Positions 33,131-44,108 of a stretch of DNA of 64,000 bases are shown piece after piece. The notes under the pieces were generated by a model. It searched no databases. It was not told the origin of the DNA and worked only from the letters and a program-made list of their open reading frames with translations. Position 1 is the stretch's first letter. The number at the start of each line of letters is the position of its first letter. Both the position numbers and the translations under genes were made by a program. This DNA comes from Chlamydoabsidia padenii. Its lineage: Eukaryota > Mucoromycota > Mucoromycetes > Mucorales > Cunninghamellaceae. The stretch lies in assembly GCA_025330725.1 (NCBI GenBank), contig JAIWND010000029.1, positions 186,001 to 250,000 of the forward strand. Reading direction: 5' to 3'.

Positions 33131-34299
33131 TTAACGGAGATCTTGGAATCGTTGACGATTGTTCTTGAAGAATGATTGAACATCCATAGGTTCACGGCCC
33201 AAGATTTGTTTCAAATCATCGGTAGTTTTATCGAATTTACCTTCGTTCACCAGATCCCAGACCTCGATCAGAGTTTCAATGTAAGAATCATTCAAGTACC
33301 GCCCAAGAGGGAAAGTGAAAGGCGTATCTTGACGATGACCACCGGAAGTAGACTGGTGTTGACCTGGTCTTTGCTTGAATCGTTGATCATTGCGCAATTC
33401 TTGAAGCATTGCCTTGAGTTGATGGGAATCCGTCTTTTCATACTTGATGTTTTCCATTTGGAGACCTTGGCTGATCTGCTGAGTCAAGTCTTCCATGTTG
33501 AGCCACTGGCGGGGGGTGAATCGGTATACCTCCTGCTTTTGATGTCCGCCAAAGAGAAGATTGCCCAAGGCAGAAGTCAAGCCTTGGGTTGAACCTTGAT
33601 TTTCATCGGATAACTTGACCATGGCATCAACCACATCATTCAAATCCACAGTAGACCATTTTCTGTCCTTTGAGATGGACAAGGGCAACACATTACGATC
33701 TTCAAGACTAGGGGCCATAAAGTAGAAGAATTGGGTAGGGACCGACAATCTGATGATAGAGAGTCTTTCTTTATCACCACCCATAGCTTCCTTGAGCCTT
33801 TCTTCCAATTGGCGGTATTGCTTAAGGTGGATGTATTGTTGACCACCAGAATTACGTTCTTCAACCCGTTCGACACCAAGACTAAAAAGAAAAGAGGGGG
33901 AAGTAAGGGCCAAGAAAAGTTGCATGAATCGGCGATTGAAACTTACCAGGAGATCATGGCCATGAAATTGACCTTTTCGCTTTTAGCAGCCTTGATGACA
34001 TTTTCACCTTGTTCGACACGTTGATGATCATGTTCAGGAATGAAGATAGCAGCATGAACGTTCTTGAAGAGTTCACGGACACGGTCTCCTTGATTATAAT
34101 CCACTTGGTGAATTTCACCACCGAGTTGGACCAATGGGTCCAAACCTTCCATATTACGGCACAAGAGACGGAAACTGCATTGATTTTCATTACCACCACG
34201 GTTATTTTTTTCCTTGTTTTCTTCCAAAAAGCGGTATGCCAAAGCGTAACCGACATGAGAGTCAACGTTGGTAATAACACAAACTTGTTTATTAGACAT
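33131..34299 (-). CDS. NmrA-like NAD(P)-binding protein
   Basis: Two exons joined at FMAMIS|CLGVERVEE encode about 360 residues. The N-terminus KQVCVITNVDSHVGYALAYR is a Rossmann start, but the usual T-G-A-x-G-x-x-G is degraded to T-N-V-D-S-H-V-G, keeping only the last Gly. FRLLCRNMEGLDPLVQLGGE and VHAAIFIPEHDHQRVEQGEN follow the atypical-SDR/NmrA pattern. The middle has the typical PTQFFYFMAP and later FTPRQWLNMEDLTQQISQGL. NmrA-like proteins often sense NAD(P) or act as regulators rather than enzymes, which the weakened glycine motif would suit. The role is unknown. The 5' leader has GAGATAGA repeats (34300-34345). Confidence 0.8.
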
Positions 34300-34719
34300 A
34301 GTTGAGAGAGATAGAGATAGAGAAAGAGATAGAGAAAGAGATAGAGAAAATGTAACAAATGAAGTTGTTGAGTTTTTTCTTTTTCAAATGGCATGAATCC
34401 TTTTTCTTTTATACCTTTTTTTTTTTTTTTTTTTTTGATCATGACAAAGTGAGCAAGTCAATAACTTGATTGATGACTGTAACTCCTCCGGACCCCATCG
34501 TGAGAAATGTAGTCAGTCAATACAGAAGTTGCGAATAAATGTGATCCAATGTATAAACAAGCTACGGATGATCTGTATTGATTGTGTGGGAAAGTTGCCA
34601 ATCCATACACGCATAAATGTGTAATTCATGCCGAAATATTTAAATGGGGAACTCCGACATAGAAGGCCTCTCATCGATGTTACTCTTTAGTCAATCCCTT
34701 GTAATCCATCAAGTTAAAT

Positions 34720-35345
34720 ATTTGTATGTTTATTAAATGGTTGTAAAAAAACAAAGCTAAGCTAGATGTAAAATAACATGATACTAAAGTGGAAACGGTG
34801 GGAATCTAATGGTAATAGAATGCAGACAAATGTTAAGACCAGTCCAAGGGTTTGATAAAACAGTCTGGCTACATTGAAAAAGTAAATGTTAGTTCATCTA
34901 TTCGTTCGTTTTGAGCTAGGTTAACCTACCTTAGTTTGATCCTGATTTACTTTGTCTTCTTTTCTTGCCAAAAAGTTAATTTACCCATGTTTGCCGTCTT
35001 TTGTAATTCTTAGATGAGCCGTGTCAATAAAAAAAAATATCTGTTGGTTCATGTGCATATATACGAGTCAACAAACAACAAAGGCAAGTTTCATTGATAG
35101 TTGATCTTCCAACTTGACTGGAGCCCAACACAGCAAAAAAAAAAGGGGGGGGTTAGTCTTCTACAATATTAGTATTGTACACCTTGGGTATAAAGTAAGT
35201 GACTTACCAATAAGACACCTTTCCGATCGCAATCGACATACCATGATTCACATATGCATCTATTGAGAATAAAGAGAGAAGAAGAGTGCAGAAATGGAAT
35301 CCCCACTTTTTTTTTTTTGTATTATATTATATATTCAAATCCCGC
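34720..35345 (-). ncRNA. Candidate spliced minus-strand transcript
   Basis: Starting from a perfect element at 35334-35345, the minus strand shows an acceptor-like CTCAATAG (near 35266) and donor GTAAGTCAC (near 35208). A donor GGTAGGTTAACC is near 34925 and an acceptor CAATGTAG near 34873. An AATAAA is at about 34731. Exons contain short open frames (ICESWYVDCDRKGVLL) but no start-to-stop protein could be assembled. Confidence 0.25.
35334..35345 (-). promoter_or_regulatory. GCGGGATTTGAA element
   Basis: A perfect core on the minus strand between MRPS8 (downstream end at 35499) and the candidate transcript to its left. Confidence 0.45.
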
Positions 35346-35498
35346 TTTTGATGGCAAGGGGCAGCTTTATTAAAGAAGATGACTATTCTAAATGTAAAAA
35401 GAAGAAGAGGAGTGTATGATACAGTATATAAAATAAAAGAAGCAAACGAAAGAAAGGGAATAATCAAGATAGACGGACCGAGAGAGGAGAGGTATAAA

Positions 35499-35960
35499 CT
35501 AGTTAACCCGGCATAAGAGTTCACCACCCACGTTCTTTTCAATGGCTTCTTGTAGATCCATGACCCCCCGGTTAGTGTTCATGATGGCGATTTCACCAGG
35601 TTGTAAAGGAGCAATGAATTTCGCACGTCGTCCGCTGGCCAAGTGTTTCATTTCGTTGACGGTATAAGTGACCTTTTTCGATGGTTTGCTAATGACCGAC
35701 ATGGCATTAAGAGCTGGTTTGTTTTCCTTATATTTGAGTTGTAACCATAATCGACGAGTGGCGATATTGCTGGGAGTGGTGGGTGTGAATGTAGCGTCGG
35801 GTGCCAGGTGGTTGCCTCGAGTGACAGAGGTCAAGAAACCTTCCTTGTATAATACATTGGTGATGGCGAGATTCATTTTCGTTTCGGGTACGGCCATAGT
35901 TTGGAGTCGAGCACGGAACCCATTTTGAATACGAGCACAAAGGTCATAAACACGGGGCAT
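35499..35960 (-). CDS. MRPS8: Mitochondrial small-subunit ribosomal protein uS8m
   Basis: A single exon of 153 codons. MPRVYDLCARIQNGFRAR and VLYKEGFLTSVTRG are the uS8 N-domain. LWLQLKYKENKPAL, ISKPSKKVTYTVNEM and GEIAIMNTNRGVMDLQEAIE, then GGELLCRVN at the C-terminus, give the uS8 C-domain fold (bacterial G-x-x-x-x-T-x-x-G-x-x-x-x-x-x-A reads as NTNRGVMDLQEA). It binds the central domain of mitochondrial small-subunit rRNA. The frame stays open 57 codons further upstream, but MPRVYD is the family start and is preceded by a leader-like stretch. It is divergent from SmB, with 279 bases between starts. Confidence 0.93.
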   Translation of the reverse strand: MPRVYDLCARIQNGFRARLQTMAVPETKMNLAITNVLYKEGFLTSVTRGNHLAPDATFTPTTPSNIATRRLWLQLKYKENKPALNAMSVISKPSKKVTYTVNEMKHLASGRRAKFIAPLQPGEIAIMNTNRGVMDLQEAIEKNVGGELLCRVN

Positions 35961-36239
35961 GATGGATGAGAGAAGAAGGAAAGGAATTAAAAGTAGAGGA
36001 AAGATGGGTTTAGGTAGGGCCGCTCTCTTTTTTTTTATTTTTTTATTTTGATGTGTCGGGAGTGACTTGCCCCAGCCACTAGCCCAGCTTGGAAATGAGC
36101 TTGAATTAAAGTGGGGGGGATTATTTTCCAATCGCAGAAAAAATTCACCTTTTTCTCTCTCTCTCTCTCTTGTTACCCTCTCCTCTTGCCTGTTTCTTCA
36201 CTCACATTCAAGTGTAGAATCAATAATATATAACTCAAC

Positions 36240-37198
36240 ATGGTAAGAACAATACACACACACACATATATATATATATATAAAAGACGATTATGAAAAA
36301 GAAGAAAAAAAAAGCTTTGTTTGACTTGTTTATAGAGCGCGTCATCAGAATCTAACGAACACCCTTTATGTTTTATTATAACCCCACCATAGTCAAAAAG
36401 CTCAAAAATGTCGAATATCATCAACTACCGACTTCGGGTAACGTTATCGGATGCGCGGGTACTGACTGGACAAATGTTGGCGTTTGACAAACACATGAAC
36501 TTGGTATTGGCAGACTGTGAAGAATTTAGGAAAATCAAACCCAAAGGAAACAACAAAAAAACCAACAACAAGGACAATAAAAACACAAAGGAACAAGATA
36601 TGAAACGAACTCTGGGTCTGGTTATCTTGCGTGGTGAAACAATTGTTAGTATCAGTATCGACGGTCCTCCTCCTCCATCGGCTGATGACGCTAGAAGTAG
36701 AATGGCCATGATGGGTGGTCCTGGTATGGGTAGAGTAAGTATTATAGGTGTATATAAATGGATTTAGGTCATTACTAATCAACAATCTCTATCGTATATT
36801 ATTAGCCTGCCGGACGTGGTTTACCAGCTGCTCCTCCTCCAGGTATGCCTATGCCTGGTTTATCTGGTCCTGTACGTGGTGTAGGTGGTCCTGCTCCTGG
36901 TGTAAGTATTGATAGGACTGATCTTGATTATATAAAGTATTGACTATTGACCCACTTTTGTTTGTGATAATAGATGATGGCTCCCAGGCCTGGATTTGGT
37001 GCTCCCCCTATGCCTTATGGACGACCTCCTATGCCTGGTGCGGTAAGTGATAGTGTTATGTTTTTACTTCTTCTTTTACTAACTTGATGATTCTTTTATA
37101 TATTAGCCACCCCCTGGATTCAGACCTGGACCTCCACAGAACTTTAGACCTCCACCTCCTGGATTCCGTCCTCCACCTCCTGGCATGGTAAGTTTAGG

Positions 37199-37266
<68 letters not shown>

Positions 37267-37298
37267 CGAGTAATCACTGGGTTAGAAAACTAATCATG

Positions 37299-37333
<35 letters not shown>

Positions 37334-37418
37334 GCCTCCACAAGGATTCCCACCTGCTGGCCGTGGATTCAATCGGCCACCTCCACCTCCTCCTGGTTAT
37401 GGAAGACCTCCTCAGTAA
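36240..37418 (+). CDS. SMB1: Small nuclear ribonucleoprotein SmB/SmB'
   Basis: Six exons encode about 225 residues. Exon 1 is just the ATG codon (36240-36242), followed directly by GTAAGA; exon 2 starts SKSSKMSNIINYRLRVTL. Sm1 is YRLRVTLSDARVLTGQMLAF, then DKHMNLVLADCEEFRK. After a Lys/Asn-rich linker comes Sm2, LGLVILRGETIVSISIDGPP. The C-terminal half is Pro/Gly/Met/Arg-rich (GFRPPPPGM, PPPPPPGYGRPPQ), as in SmB tails that bind WW and SMN-type partners. SmB is one of seven Sm ring proteins on U1, U2, U4 and U5 snRNAs. The intron at about 37190-37333 holds a 66-base A run and a 30-base T run. Confidence 0.95.
37199..37329 (+). repeat. Poly(A)66 ... poly(T)30 pair inside an SmB intron
   Basis: A run at 37199-37264 and T run at 37300-37329 within one intron. 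They are complementary and could pair in the transcript, with a loop of about 35 bases. Confidence 0.8.
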
Positions 37419-38262
37419 AACATCGAATAGTCACCCCCTCATCATCATCATCACCATATATCTAGTTACTAGTCCTCTTTGTTAATCCACCACCCATTGA
37501 TCATCCGCTTTATCACTCTTTTTACTTTTTACCCTTTTATAAAAGTACAACAATAAAAACCACAGATCAAATTGAATCAAAATCATGTATGCATTCTGTC
37601 CTCTGTCTTTTTTAAATGTAGGGCTTTAAAAACATAACTAATCTGGGATGACCTGATGATTCAAAATGGATAAAGACCATCAACAAACAGCCCTTCCTCC
37701 CACCCAGAGTGCTTATCTAGTTTTAGACGTTGTTATAATAAAGGTGTCATGTGGCGAATCTTCCATTCTCTTTGTTTTTTTTCCATCTATGATGGGTTTT
37801 CATTGACCCTTCCTGTGTGAAAAGGGAAAAAGTAAAAACGTATGATTTGAACATTTAATCAGATCATCGATTCCCGGGAATGCCTACTTGAATGTGACCC
37901 GACCCTTCCGGAGCGGGATGTTAAAATTTTCTCTTCACCCAAAACAACCGTGCGCGAATAAAAGTGAATCAGGAGGGCATGATCTACCAAAAGAAGGTTC
38001 GCAATACCTCCGGCTGAAATCGAATAAGAAAAAACAAGATGCTTGATCTTGATTGGTTAAGAATGGCAGGACGGGAAAAAGTGAGCAAGTCGGAGTTGAT
38101 GATTCATCAGGGGTGAGATTTCTTTATTTGAAAAAATGAGTCAGAGTTATGCGTCTTCTTTATACGGAACGGAAGCGGATATCCAATTGTTCCTATATTA
38201 ATAGGGAAGATAACGATGTTTTTCTCCTCTTTACTTTATAGACTCTCATATACTTATTCAAC
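37419..38262. other. Intergenic region between SmB and the Ecl1-like gene
   Basis: SmB 3' region (CATCATCATC repeats, AATAAA near 37552), then the promoter of the next gene. A variant AGCGGGATGTTAAAATTTTC is at 37911. No ORF is supported. Confidence 0.4.
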
Positions 38263-38628
38263 ATGGATCTTTCTTGGTGCCTTTCTTGCGATCGTCATTG
38301 TACTGAAGATAATGTAAGTAAACCACGGATAAAGGTTACACAGGGGTAACTTACTTTTTTTTTTCTTCCCTACCAGTTGTACTGCTCAGAATCTTGTCGC
38401 TCAAAAGACAATGAAAGCTACTATTTCTCACCTTATACATCATCATCACCCTCTTCATCACCATCCACACCTTTATTCAACTCATTCTCAATGCCGGGCA
38501 CACCTACTTCACCATTGGAACCTTTCTTTTCCTCTTTTTCTCATCCCCATGAACATCGAAACTCCGTCATCATGTCCAAATCATCCTCTCCCACTGTTTC
38601 TTTGTTTGCTCCAATCCATGGTTCCTAA
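38263..38628 (+). CDS. ECL1: Ecl1-family lifespan/zinc-response regulator
   Basis: Two exons encode about 100 residues. The N-terminus MDLSWCLSCDRHCTEDN|LYC, then SESCRSKD, gives the Cys pattern CxxC...C...C...C of the Ecl1 family (fission yeast Ecl1-3, budding yeast Ecl1). The rest is Ser/Pro-rich and low-complexity (SSSPSSSPSTPLFNSFSMPG), as in relatives. These small proteins extend chronological lifespan when raised and respond to zinc or sulfur shortage; the mechanism is unsettled. The start is fixed by the family N-terminus and the splice D-N|L-Y-C is clean. Confidence 0.85.
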
Positions 38629-39037
38629 CAAGACTCTTCCATTTTGCTCATCTATCCCAACTTAATATAAAATCAGATTATCATATGTGTATTCTTGAAG
38701 AGAAAAACAAGAACAGAGTTGTCCCTTTGGCCAATATATGGCTCTTTATCTTCTTTATTTGGTAAACACTCTAGTCTCTTATTTTTTATTTATTTAAAAA
38801 AAGTATTATCTTAAAAATCCCACTACTCATTACAATAAAATCACTGCTGGCATCGACTACTGGAAGCGATTCATGCACATTTAAACCCCGTTGACGGGAT
38901 TTACAAATTAAAAGACCATCTGTCGTCATTAAACCGGCACTTTGTTTTTCCTGTATGTCAAAAGAGAGTATTTTTATTTAAAAAGTTATATATATATATA
39001 TATATATATATATAACGCTAAACTGGTTTTAATTTAA
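38629..39037. other. Convergent 3' region between ECL1 and GRP94
   Basis: A TA dinucleotide run at 38989-39014. An element-like pair, TTCATGCA (38870-38877) with TTTAAACCCCG and GACGGGATTTACAAA (38881-38910), lies between two 3' ends and is hence not at an evident promoter. Confidence 0.4.
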
Positions 39038-41481
39038 CTATAATTCATCATGAAGTCGTGCCAAGAGATCATCGTCATCATCACCCTCGACAGCATCGTT
39101 CTTGAGATCGATTTCTTCAGATTGTTTACGAAGTTCATCATCCTTTTCCTTTTCTTCTTTGGTTTTATCGGCAGCAGGCTTGACATTGACTTGAGCTTCG
39201 TCTTCGAGACTAACACCCACACCACGACGAATGATGGTTTCGACCCGTTTAGTAAACCCAGTGATATCCGCCAAAGGGTAGCCGCTACGGATGGAGGTCG
39301 TTTCGTAAAGCACCGTCACCAGATCAGTCATATCGCCATCCATGTCGTTTGATTCCACACGTTCCAAAAGAGTCTTGATGATGGGATGAGCAGGGTTAAT
39401 TTCCAGAGTCTTCTTTTGCATCTTCATCATGTTGAGCATCATATCTTGTTGACTCTTGCTTTCACCGCCCTGAGCCGCCATCAATCGTTCCATGTGTCCT
39501 GTTAATCCAAAGTCGTTGGCGACGATAGCCATAGGTGATTTGGTCAATCGTTTGGAGCTGATCACCTTATCGACGTGTTGTGCAAGTGTTGTCTTGAGCC
39601 AGTCAAAAAGAGGTTGATAATCGGCGTCTTGGTCTTGTTGTTGTTGTTGTCCATCTACATCTTCATCATCACCAAATGAGAGTTTCCCTTTGGCAATGTT
39701 GACAAACATTTTCCCATTGTATCCCGGCATGTTTTGGATCAGCATTTCATCAATAGGATCAACCATATATAAGACTTCATAACCGCGCGCCAATAATTGT
39801 TCCAAGAAGGGTGAGTTTTCGATTTCGGAAATAGTCATGCCAGAGAGGTAATACATTGACTTTTGATTGGCCTTCATGCGGGTGATATAGTTATCCAGAC
39901 TGACAGTAGGACCAGAGGGGTCATATGAAGAGGCAAACCGTAAAAGAGACGCCACCTTTTTGCGATGAGTGTTGGATTCAATAGCACCATACTTGAGAGC
40001 AGACCCGAATTGCTTGATAAACTTTGTGTATTTTTCTTCATCCTGTTTAGCAAGTTGAGCAAACATATCCAGGGCCTTCTTGACCAAGTGTTTGCTGATG
40101 GTACGAAGTGACTTGTGTTTCTGGAGAGTTTCGCGAGATACATTGAGAGGCAGATCGTCGGCATCCACCACACCTTTAAGGAAGGACAACCATTTGGGAA
40201 ACAAGTCGAATTCGTCCGTAATAAACACCCGCTTGACAAAGAGTTTTACATTGTGGACCTTTTCCGCCAGGTTTTGGAAAAAGTTGGGATCAGCTGCTGA
40301 GGGGACGTAGATGATTGATCGGAATTCCACATCGCCTTCGCCTTTGTAGTGAGACCATGTCAAAGCTTCGCCAGAAGGGTTTTTGGTGAAGGAGCGATAA
40401 AAGTCGATATAATCTTCATCAGAGACATCCTTGGCATTACGCATCCAGATAGGTTTGAGAGTGTTGACCCGTTCCCAAGAATACACCGTACGAGTTTCCT
40501 TTTCTTCTTCAGTTGCTGATTCCTTGTCCAAAGATTCTTCCAAAAGATCATCATCATCATCGCCAACAGAGTCAGTTGTTGCCTTGGTAACAGTTTCATT
40601 ACGAGAGGTCCACACCAAAATGGGAAAGTTGATGAATTCAGAGTACTTGGCCACCAATCCCTTTAGGTTATCTTGATCCAGGAATTCCAATGCATTGTCC
40701 TTGAGATGTATAGTAATTTGAGTACCCCGTCCTAAAGTGTTACCGCGTGGATCCTTGGCAATAACAAAATCGTCGACAGCTTCGCTCATCCAGACATGTT
40801 GATCAGGGTCGTCATTGGATTTGGATGCCACCGTTACTTTGTCCGCCACCAAGAATACAGAGTAGAAGCCCACACCGAATTGACCGATTTGAGTGACATC
40901 TCCTTTAGCGCTTTCCAATTTTTCCAAGAATTCAGAAGTGCCAGATTTAGCAATAGTGCCGAGGTTTTTCATCAGTTGGTCGCGAGTCATGCCAATCCCT
41001 GTGTCGGTAATAATGAGTGAGTTGGTGGAAGGATCGGCTGCAATCGAGATGGTAAGATCTTCTTGAGTCGCCAGAGCAGAAGCATCAGTTAGGGCCATAA
41101 ACCGAATCTTGTCAAGAGCATCAGACGCATTAGAAATCAATTCACGCAAAAAGATTTCGCGAGACTTGTACAAGGAGTTGATGATGAGACTCATCAGCCG
41201 TGAGATTTCAGTCTATAAAGTCAAATTATAGAATGAAAAAAAGAGTTAGTTATCAATCTACTTTGGAGGAAGGGGGGGGGGATTTATATTGTACTTACTT
41301 GGAAGGTAAACTTTTCAGTTTCAAGTTGTTCCACTTGGTCAGCCGCGAGTCCTTGAGTACGTCCTTCAGCTTGATCGTTAATGACAATTTGTTGTGTATC
41401 GGCAGCAGTAGAAGGTATGCAAATACCAAGAAGAGCAAGAGCCAAAACCACTAATAGGCAATGGACTTTGGATATCTTCAT
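39038..41481 (-). CDS. HSP90B1: Endoplasmin (ER-resident Hsp90, GRP94)
   Basis: Two exons encode about 783 residues. The signal peptide is KVHCLLVVLALALLGICIPS. The GHKL ATPase follows: REIFLRELISNASDALDKIR, IITDTGIGMTRDQLMKNLGT, IGQFGVGFYSVFLVADKV. An acidic linker comes next, then the middle domain (FVKRVFITDEFDLFPKWLSF, LPLNVSRETLQKHKSLRTIS). After the dimerisation domain (SPMAIVANDFGLTGHMERLM) the protein ends LLARLHDEL, an ER retrieval signal. LPLNVSRE and the catalytic Arg are present. It folds secretory clients. Grp94 is missing from budding and fission yeast and, as far as I know, from Dikarya generally, so it is a useful lineage marker. Confidence 0.96.
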
Positions 41482-41766
41482 TTTGTTGTTTCAAGTAATC
41501 AAACGCAGGATGTGAAGGAAAAAAAAAAAAAAAGGGAGAGAGAGAGAGAGAAAGAAGGGGGAGTCAGGATTAAATATTGGGCATGCTTTTTATTTGGCAG
41601 TCCGCTATTGGTCTGGTTTCAATGACCGCGTGGGAAGACGTTCAAGGGACAAGAAGTGACATTTTTACACTATGTATGCACAAGTAAAAAAGAAGAAGGA
41701 CTTTATTATTGTTTTATATTAAAAGGTATCTATTACACTATATACAATTATAAAAAGGAAAGTAGT

Positions 41767-42324
41767 TTATAAAGTACCAGAGGAAGTACCAGGAAGGACA
41801 CCCGAAGCACCAGTTGAAGAAGAGGACAGCGAGGCAGTGGCAGCAGCACGAATGTTCATCAGCAATCTATTCTTTTCCTGGTAAAACATATCCACCATTT
41901 TAAGAGCTTCCACAGTTCTTGTTTCCAAGTTGCGAGCAGGTTGAGTTTGTGAATCACCAAGAGGATCTGCACCAGAGATGCTGAGAAGACCACAAGATCG
42001 AGCGTGACTTTCTAGTAGTTGTAATGAGTTCAACAGTTGTTCAAAGTCATCTATAAATCAAACAGAATTATTAATAACAGAAAGAGTCTTCTTTTGCGAA
42101 AAGGGGGGGGGGATAGTTACTTACGTTGCGCAATAGAGGGATCATAAGGTGTCGATCCTGCCTTTTCACTATAAACAAGACATGAAGGTAAGTGTAGGAA
42201 GATAAAGGGAGGGTTGCATTTACATTTTATCAAATAATTCTTCGCCTTTCCGTTCAATTTCGGACAGTTGTGATATCAAGGTGATGAAGGATAAACGATA
42301 TTCCTGAATTGCTTTTGAGGTCAT
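41767..42324 (-). CDS. Small helical protein of unknown family
   Basis: Three exons join in phase at LFDK|IEKAG and SIAQ|HDFEQLL to give about 143 residues. MTSKAIQEYRLSFITLISQL, SEIERKGEELFDK, DFEQLLNSLQLLESHARSCG and VEALKMVDMFYQEKNRLLMN are amphipathic heptad-like helices. The tail is Ala/Ser/Gly-rich. The small, helical, probably nuclear type recalls subunits of Mediator or kinetochore complexes, but I cannot match a named family. It is divergent from the mitochondrial threonyl-tRNA synthetase, with only 150 bases between starts, so they probably share a promoter. Confidence 0.6.
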
Positions 42325-42474
42325 GGCCAAAGTGGAAGAAGAAGAAAAAAAGAATCCTCAAAACCTGGTCCTTCAAAAAAAAAAAAAAAAAGTCGGCTTT
42401 TGAAAACCGACCATCAAAAACACTTTTTTTTTTTCTTTTTTTCAAAAGGACCCTCTTCTTTCCCTCACCAACCC

Positions 42475-44108
42475 ATGCTATCAAGAACATTATTGTCCCG
42501 ATCCTTAAGGCCGCTAGTGCTAAGGTGTAATGGTAAGTCGGTGATAAATAATGATTTTAATACTCTTTTAACTTGGTTGTATGTACTTTGTTTTTGTAGG
42601 GCCTTCAGTGGTAGCTTACAAGTCATTCCACAGCAGTACGAAACAAGCTGAAAAGTCAAAAACTAGTCAACGTGTTATCAGTGGTAAGAAACAAAAGAAC
42701 ATGACTCTATTCCCACCACTCTCAAATACTTATGCTACTTTTTAATATCTCTATAGATGTGTCCAAAACCAACGAAAATGATCATCGAGCTATCGGCAAG
42801 GCACAAGACCTGTTTATGATTCATCCTGTCAGTCCCGGATCTATCTTTATGCTCCCTCACGGCACCCGCATTGTCCAACGACTACAAGACTTTTTACGGC
42901 GGGAATACAAACGATACGGCTACGATGAAGTCATGACACCTTTGATTTACAAGAAGGATCTCTGGGAAACAAGCGGACACTGGCAAAACTATATGGAGGA
43001 TATGTTTATGGTGAAAGGTGGCAAAGAAGAAGAAGAACCAACTACTGGATGCTGCGGTGGTGCTCATGATGGTGATGAAGGCGTTTATGGATTAAAACCT
43101 ATGAATTGTCCTGGTCATTGTCTGATCTTTGATAGTACTCAACGTTCCTACAGAGATTTGCCAATCCGATTAGCTGATTTTAGTCCATTGCACAGGTAAA
43201 ACAAGAACACACAAAATTAAAAAAAAAAAAAAAAAAAGATACTAATATTCTCATATATATATATATGAATTATGATCAGGAATGAAGCATCTGGGGCACT
43301 CTCTGGTCTTACACGTGTCCGACGATTCCATCAAGACGACGCACATATCTTTTGCACCCGTGAACAAATTGTCACCGAAATCTCCTCTTGCCTCTCCTTT
43401 GTAGACCGTGTGTACCAAGCATTTGATTTCCCTCACTTCGACTTTACACTCTCAACACGACCGGACACCAACTATATCGGCAGCAAGACAGAATGGGACG
43501 ATGCAGAGGATGCGTTGAAACAAGCACTTGACCGGACAGGACGACCATGGACGGTGAAAGAAGGCGACGGGGCATTCTACGGTCCCAAGATCGACATTAT
43601 GGTCAAGGACTCTTTGGGCAAATCACACCAGACCGCCACCATCCAACTGGATTTTCAACTACCACAACGATTCGGGCTCAAGTATGTGGACGAACACGAC
43701 CAAGCACAGACACCGGTGATTATTCATCGCGCCATTCTTGGATCCATCGAACGCATGCTCGCCATTTTGATCGAACATACCAATGGTAAGTGGCCCTTTT
43801 GGCTCAGTCCACGACAGGCCGTCATCTTACCTGTGGCGACTCCTTTTGCCGACTATGCCACTGAGGTCGCTCATGATTTGGCGGGTGCTGATTTTTATGT
43901 GGATGCGGAAACTTCGTCTCGGGATCGATTGAACAAGATGATTCGTCAAGCTCAACAACAACGGTATAACTTTATTGGTGTCGTCGGGCAAAAGGAAATG
44001 GAAATGGGGACAGTCAATGTGCGGACTCGGTCTGGTGAAATCTTAGGCTCCATGACTATCGATGAACTCCGCGCCATGTTTACCGATCTCAACACCAAAT
44101 TGAAATAG
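42475..44108 (+). CDS. MST1: Mitochondrial threonyl-tRNA synthetase
   Basis: Four exons encode about 475 residues. A presequence rich in Arg, Ser and Leu (MLSRTLLSRSLRPLVLRCNG) targets mitochondria. Class II motif 1 is FLRREYKRYGYDEVMTPLIY, the zinc/threonine site region MNCPGHC, motif 2 GLTRVRRFHQDDAHIFC and motif 3 HRAILGSIERMLAILIEH. The anticodon-binding domain follows (QAVILPVATPFADYATEVAH, RYNFIGVVGQKEMEMGTVNV). The TGS and editing domains of the cytosolic enzyme are absent, as in yeast Mst1. An acidic/Gly insert (KGGKEEEEPTTGCCGGAHDG) interrupts the catalytic domain just before YGLKPMNCPGH. Confidence 0.95.

Larger units (their letters stand above)
34300..35498. other. Intergenic region between NmrA-like and MRPS8 genes
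   Basis: About 1.2 kb without a confirmed protein gene. A possible short spliced minus-strand transcript (34720-35345) is listed separately. A TTCATGCCG...TTTAAATGGGG variant lies at 34627-34647. Confidence 0.4.

Noticed and set aside
39050..40676. Several plus-strand ORFs of 60-100 codons within GRP94
   Set aside because: Shadows of a single long exon with strong codon bias.
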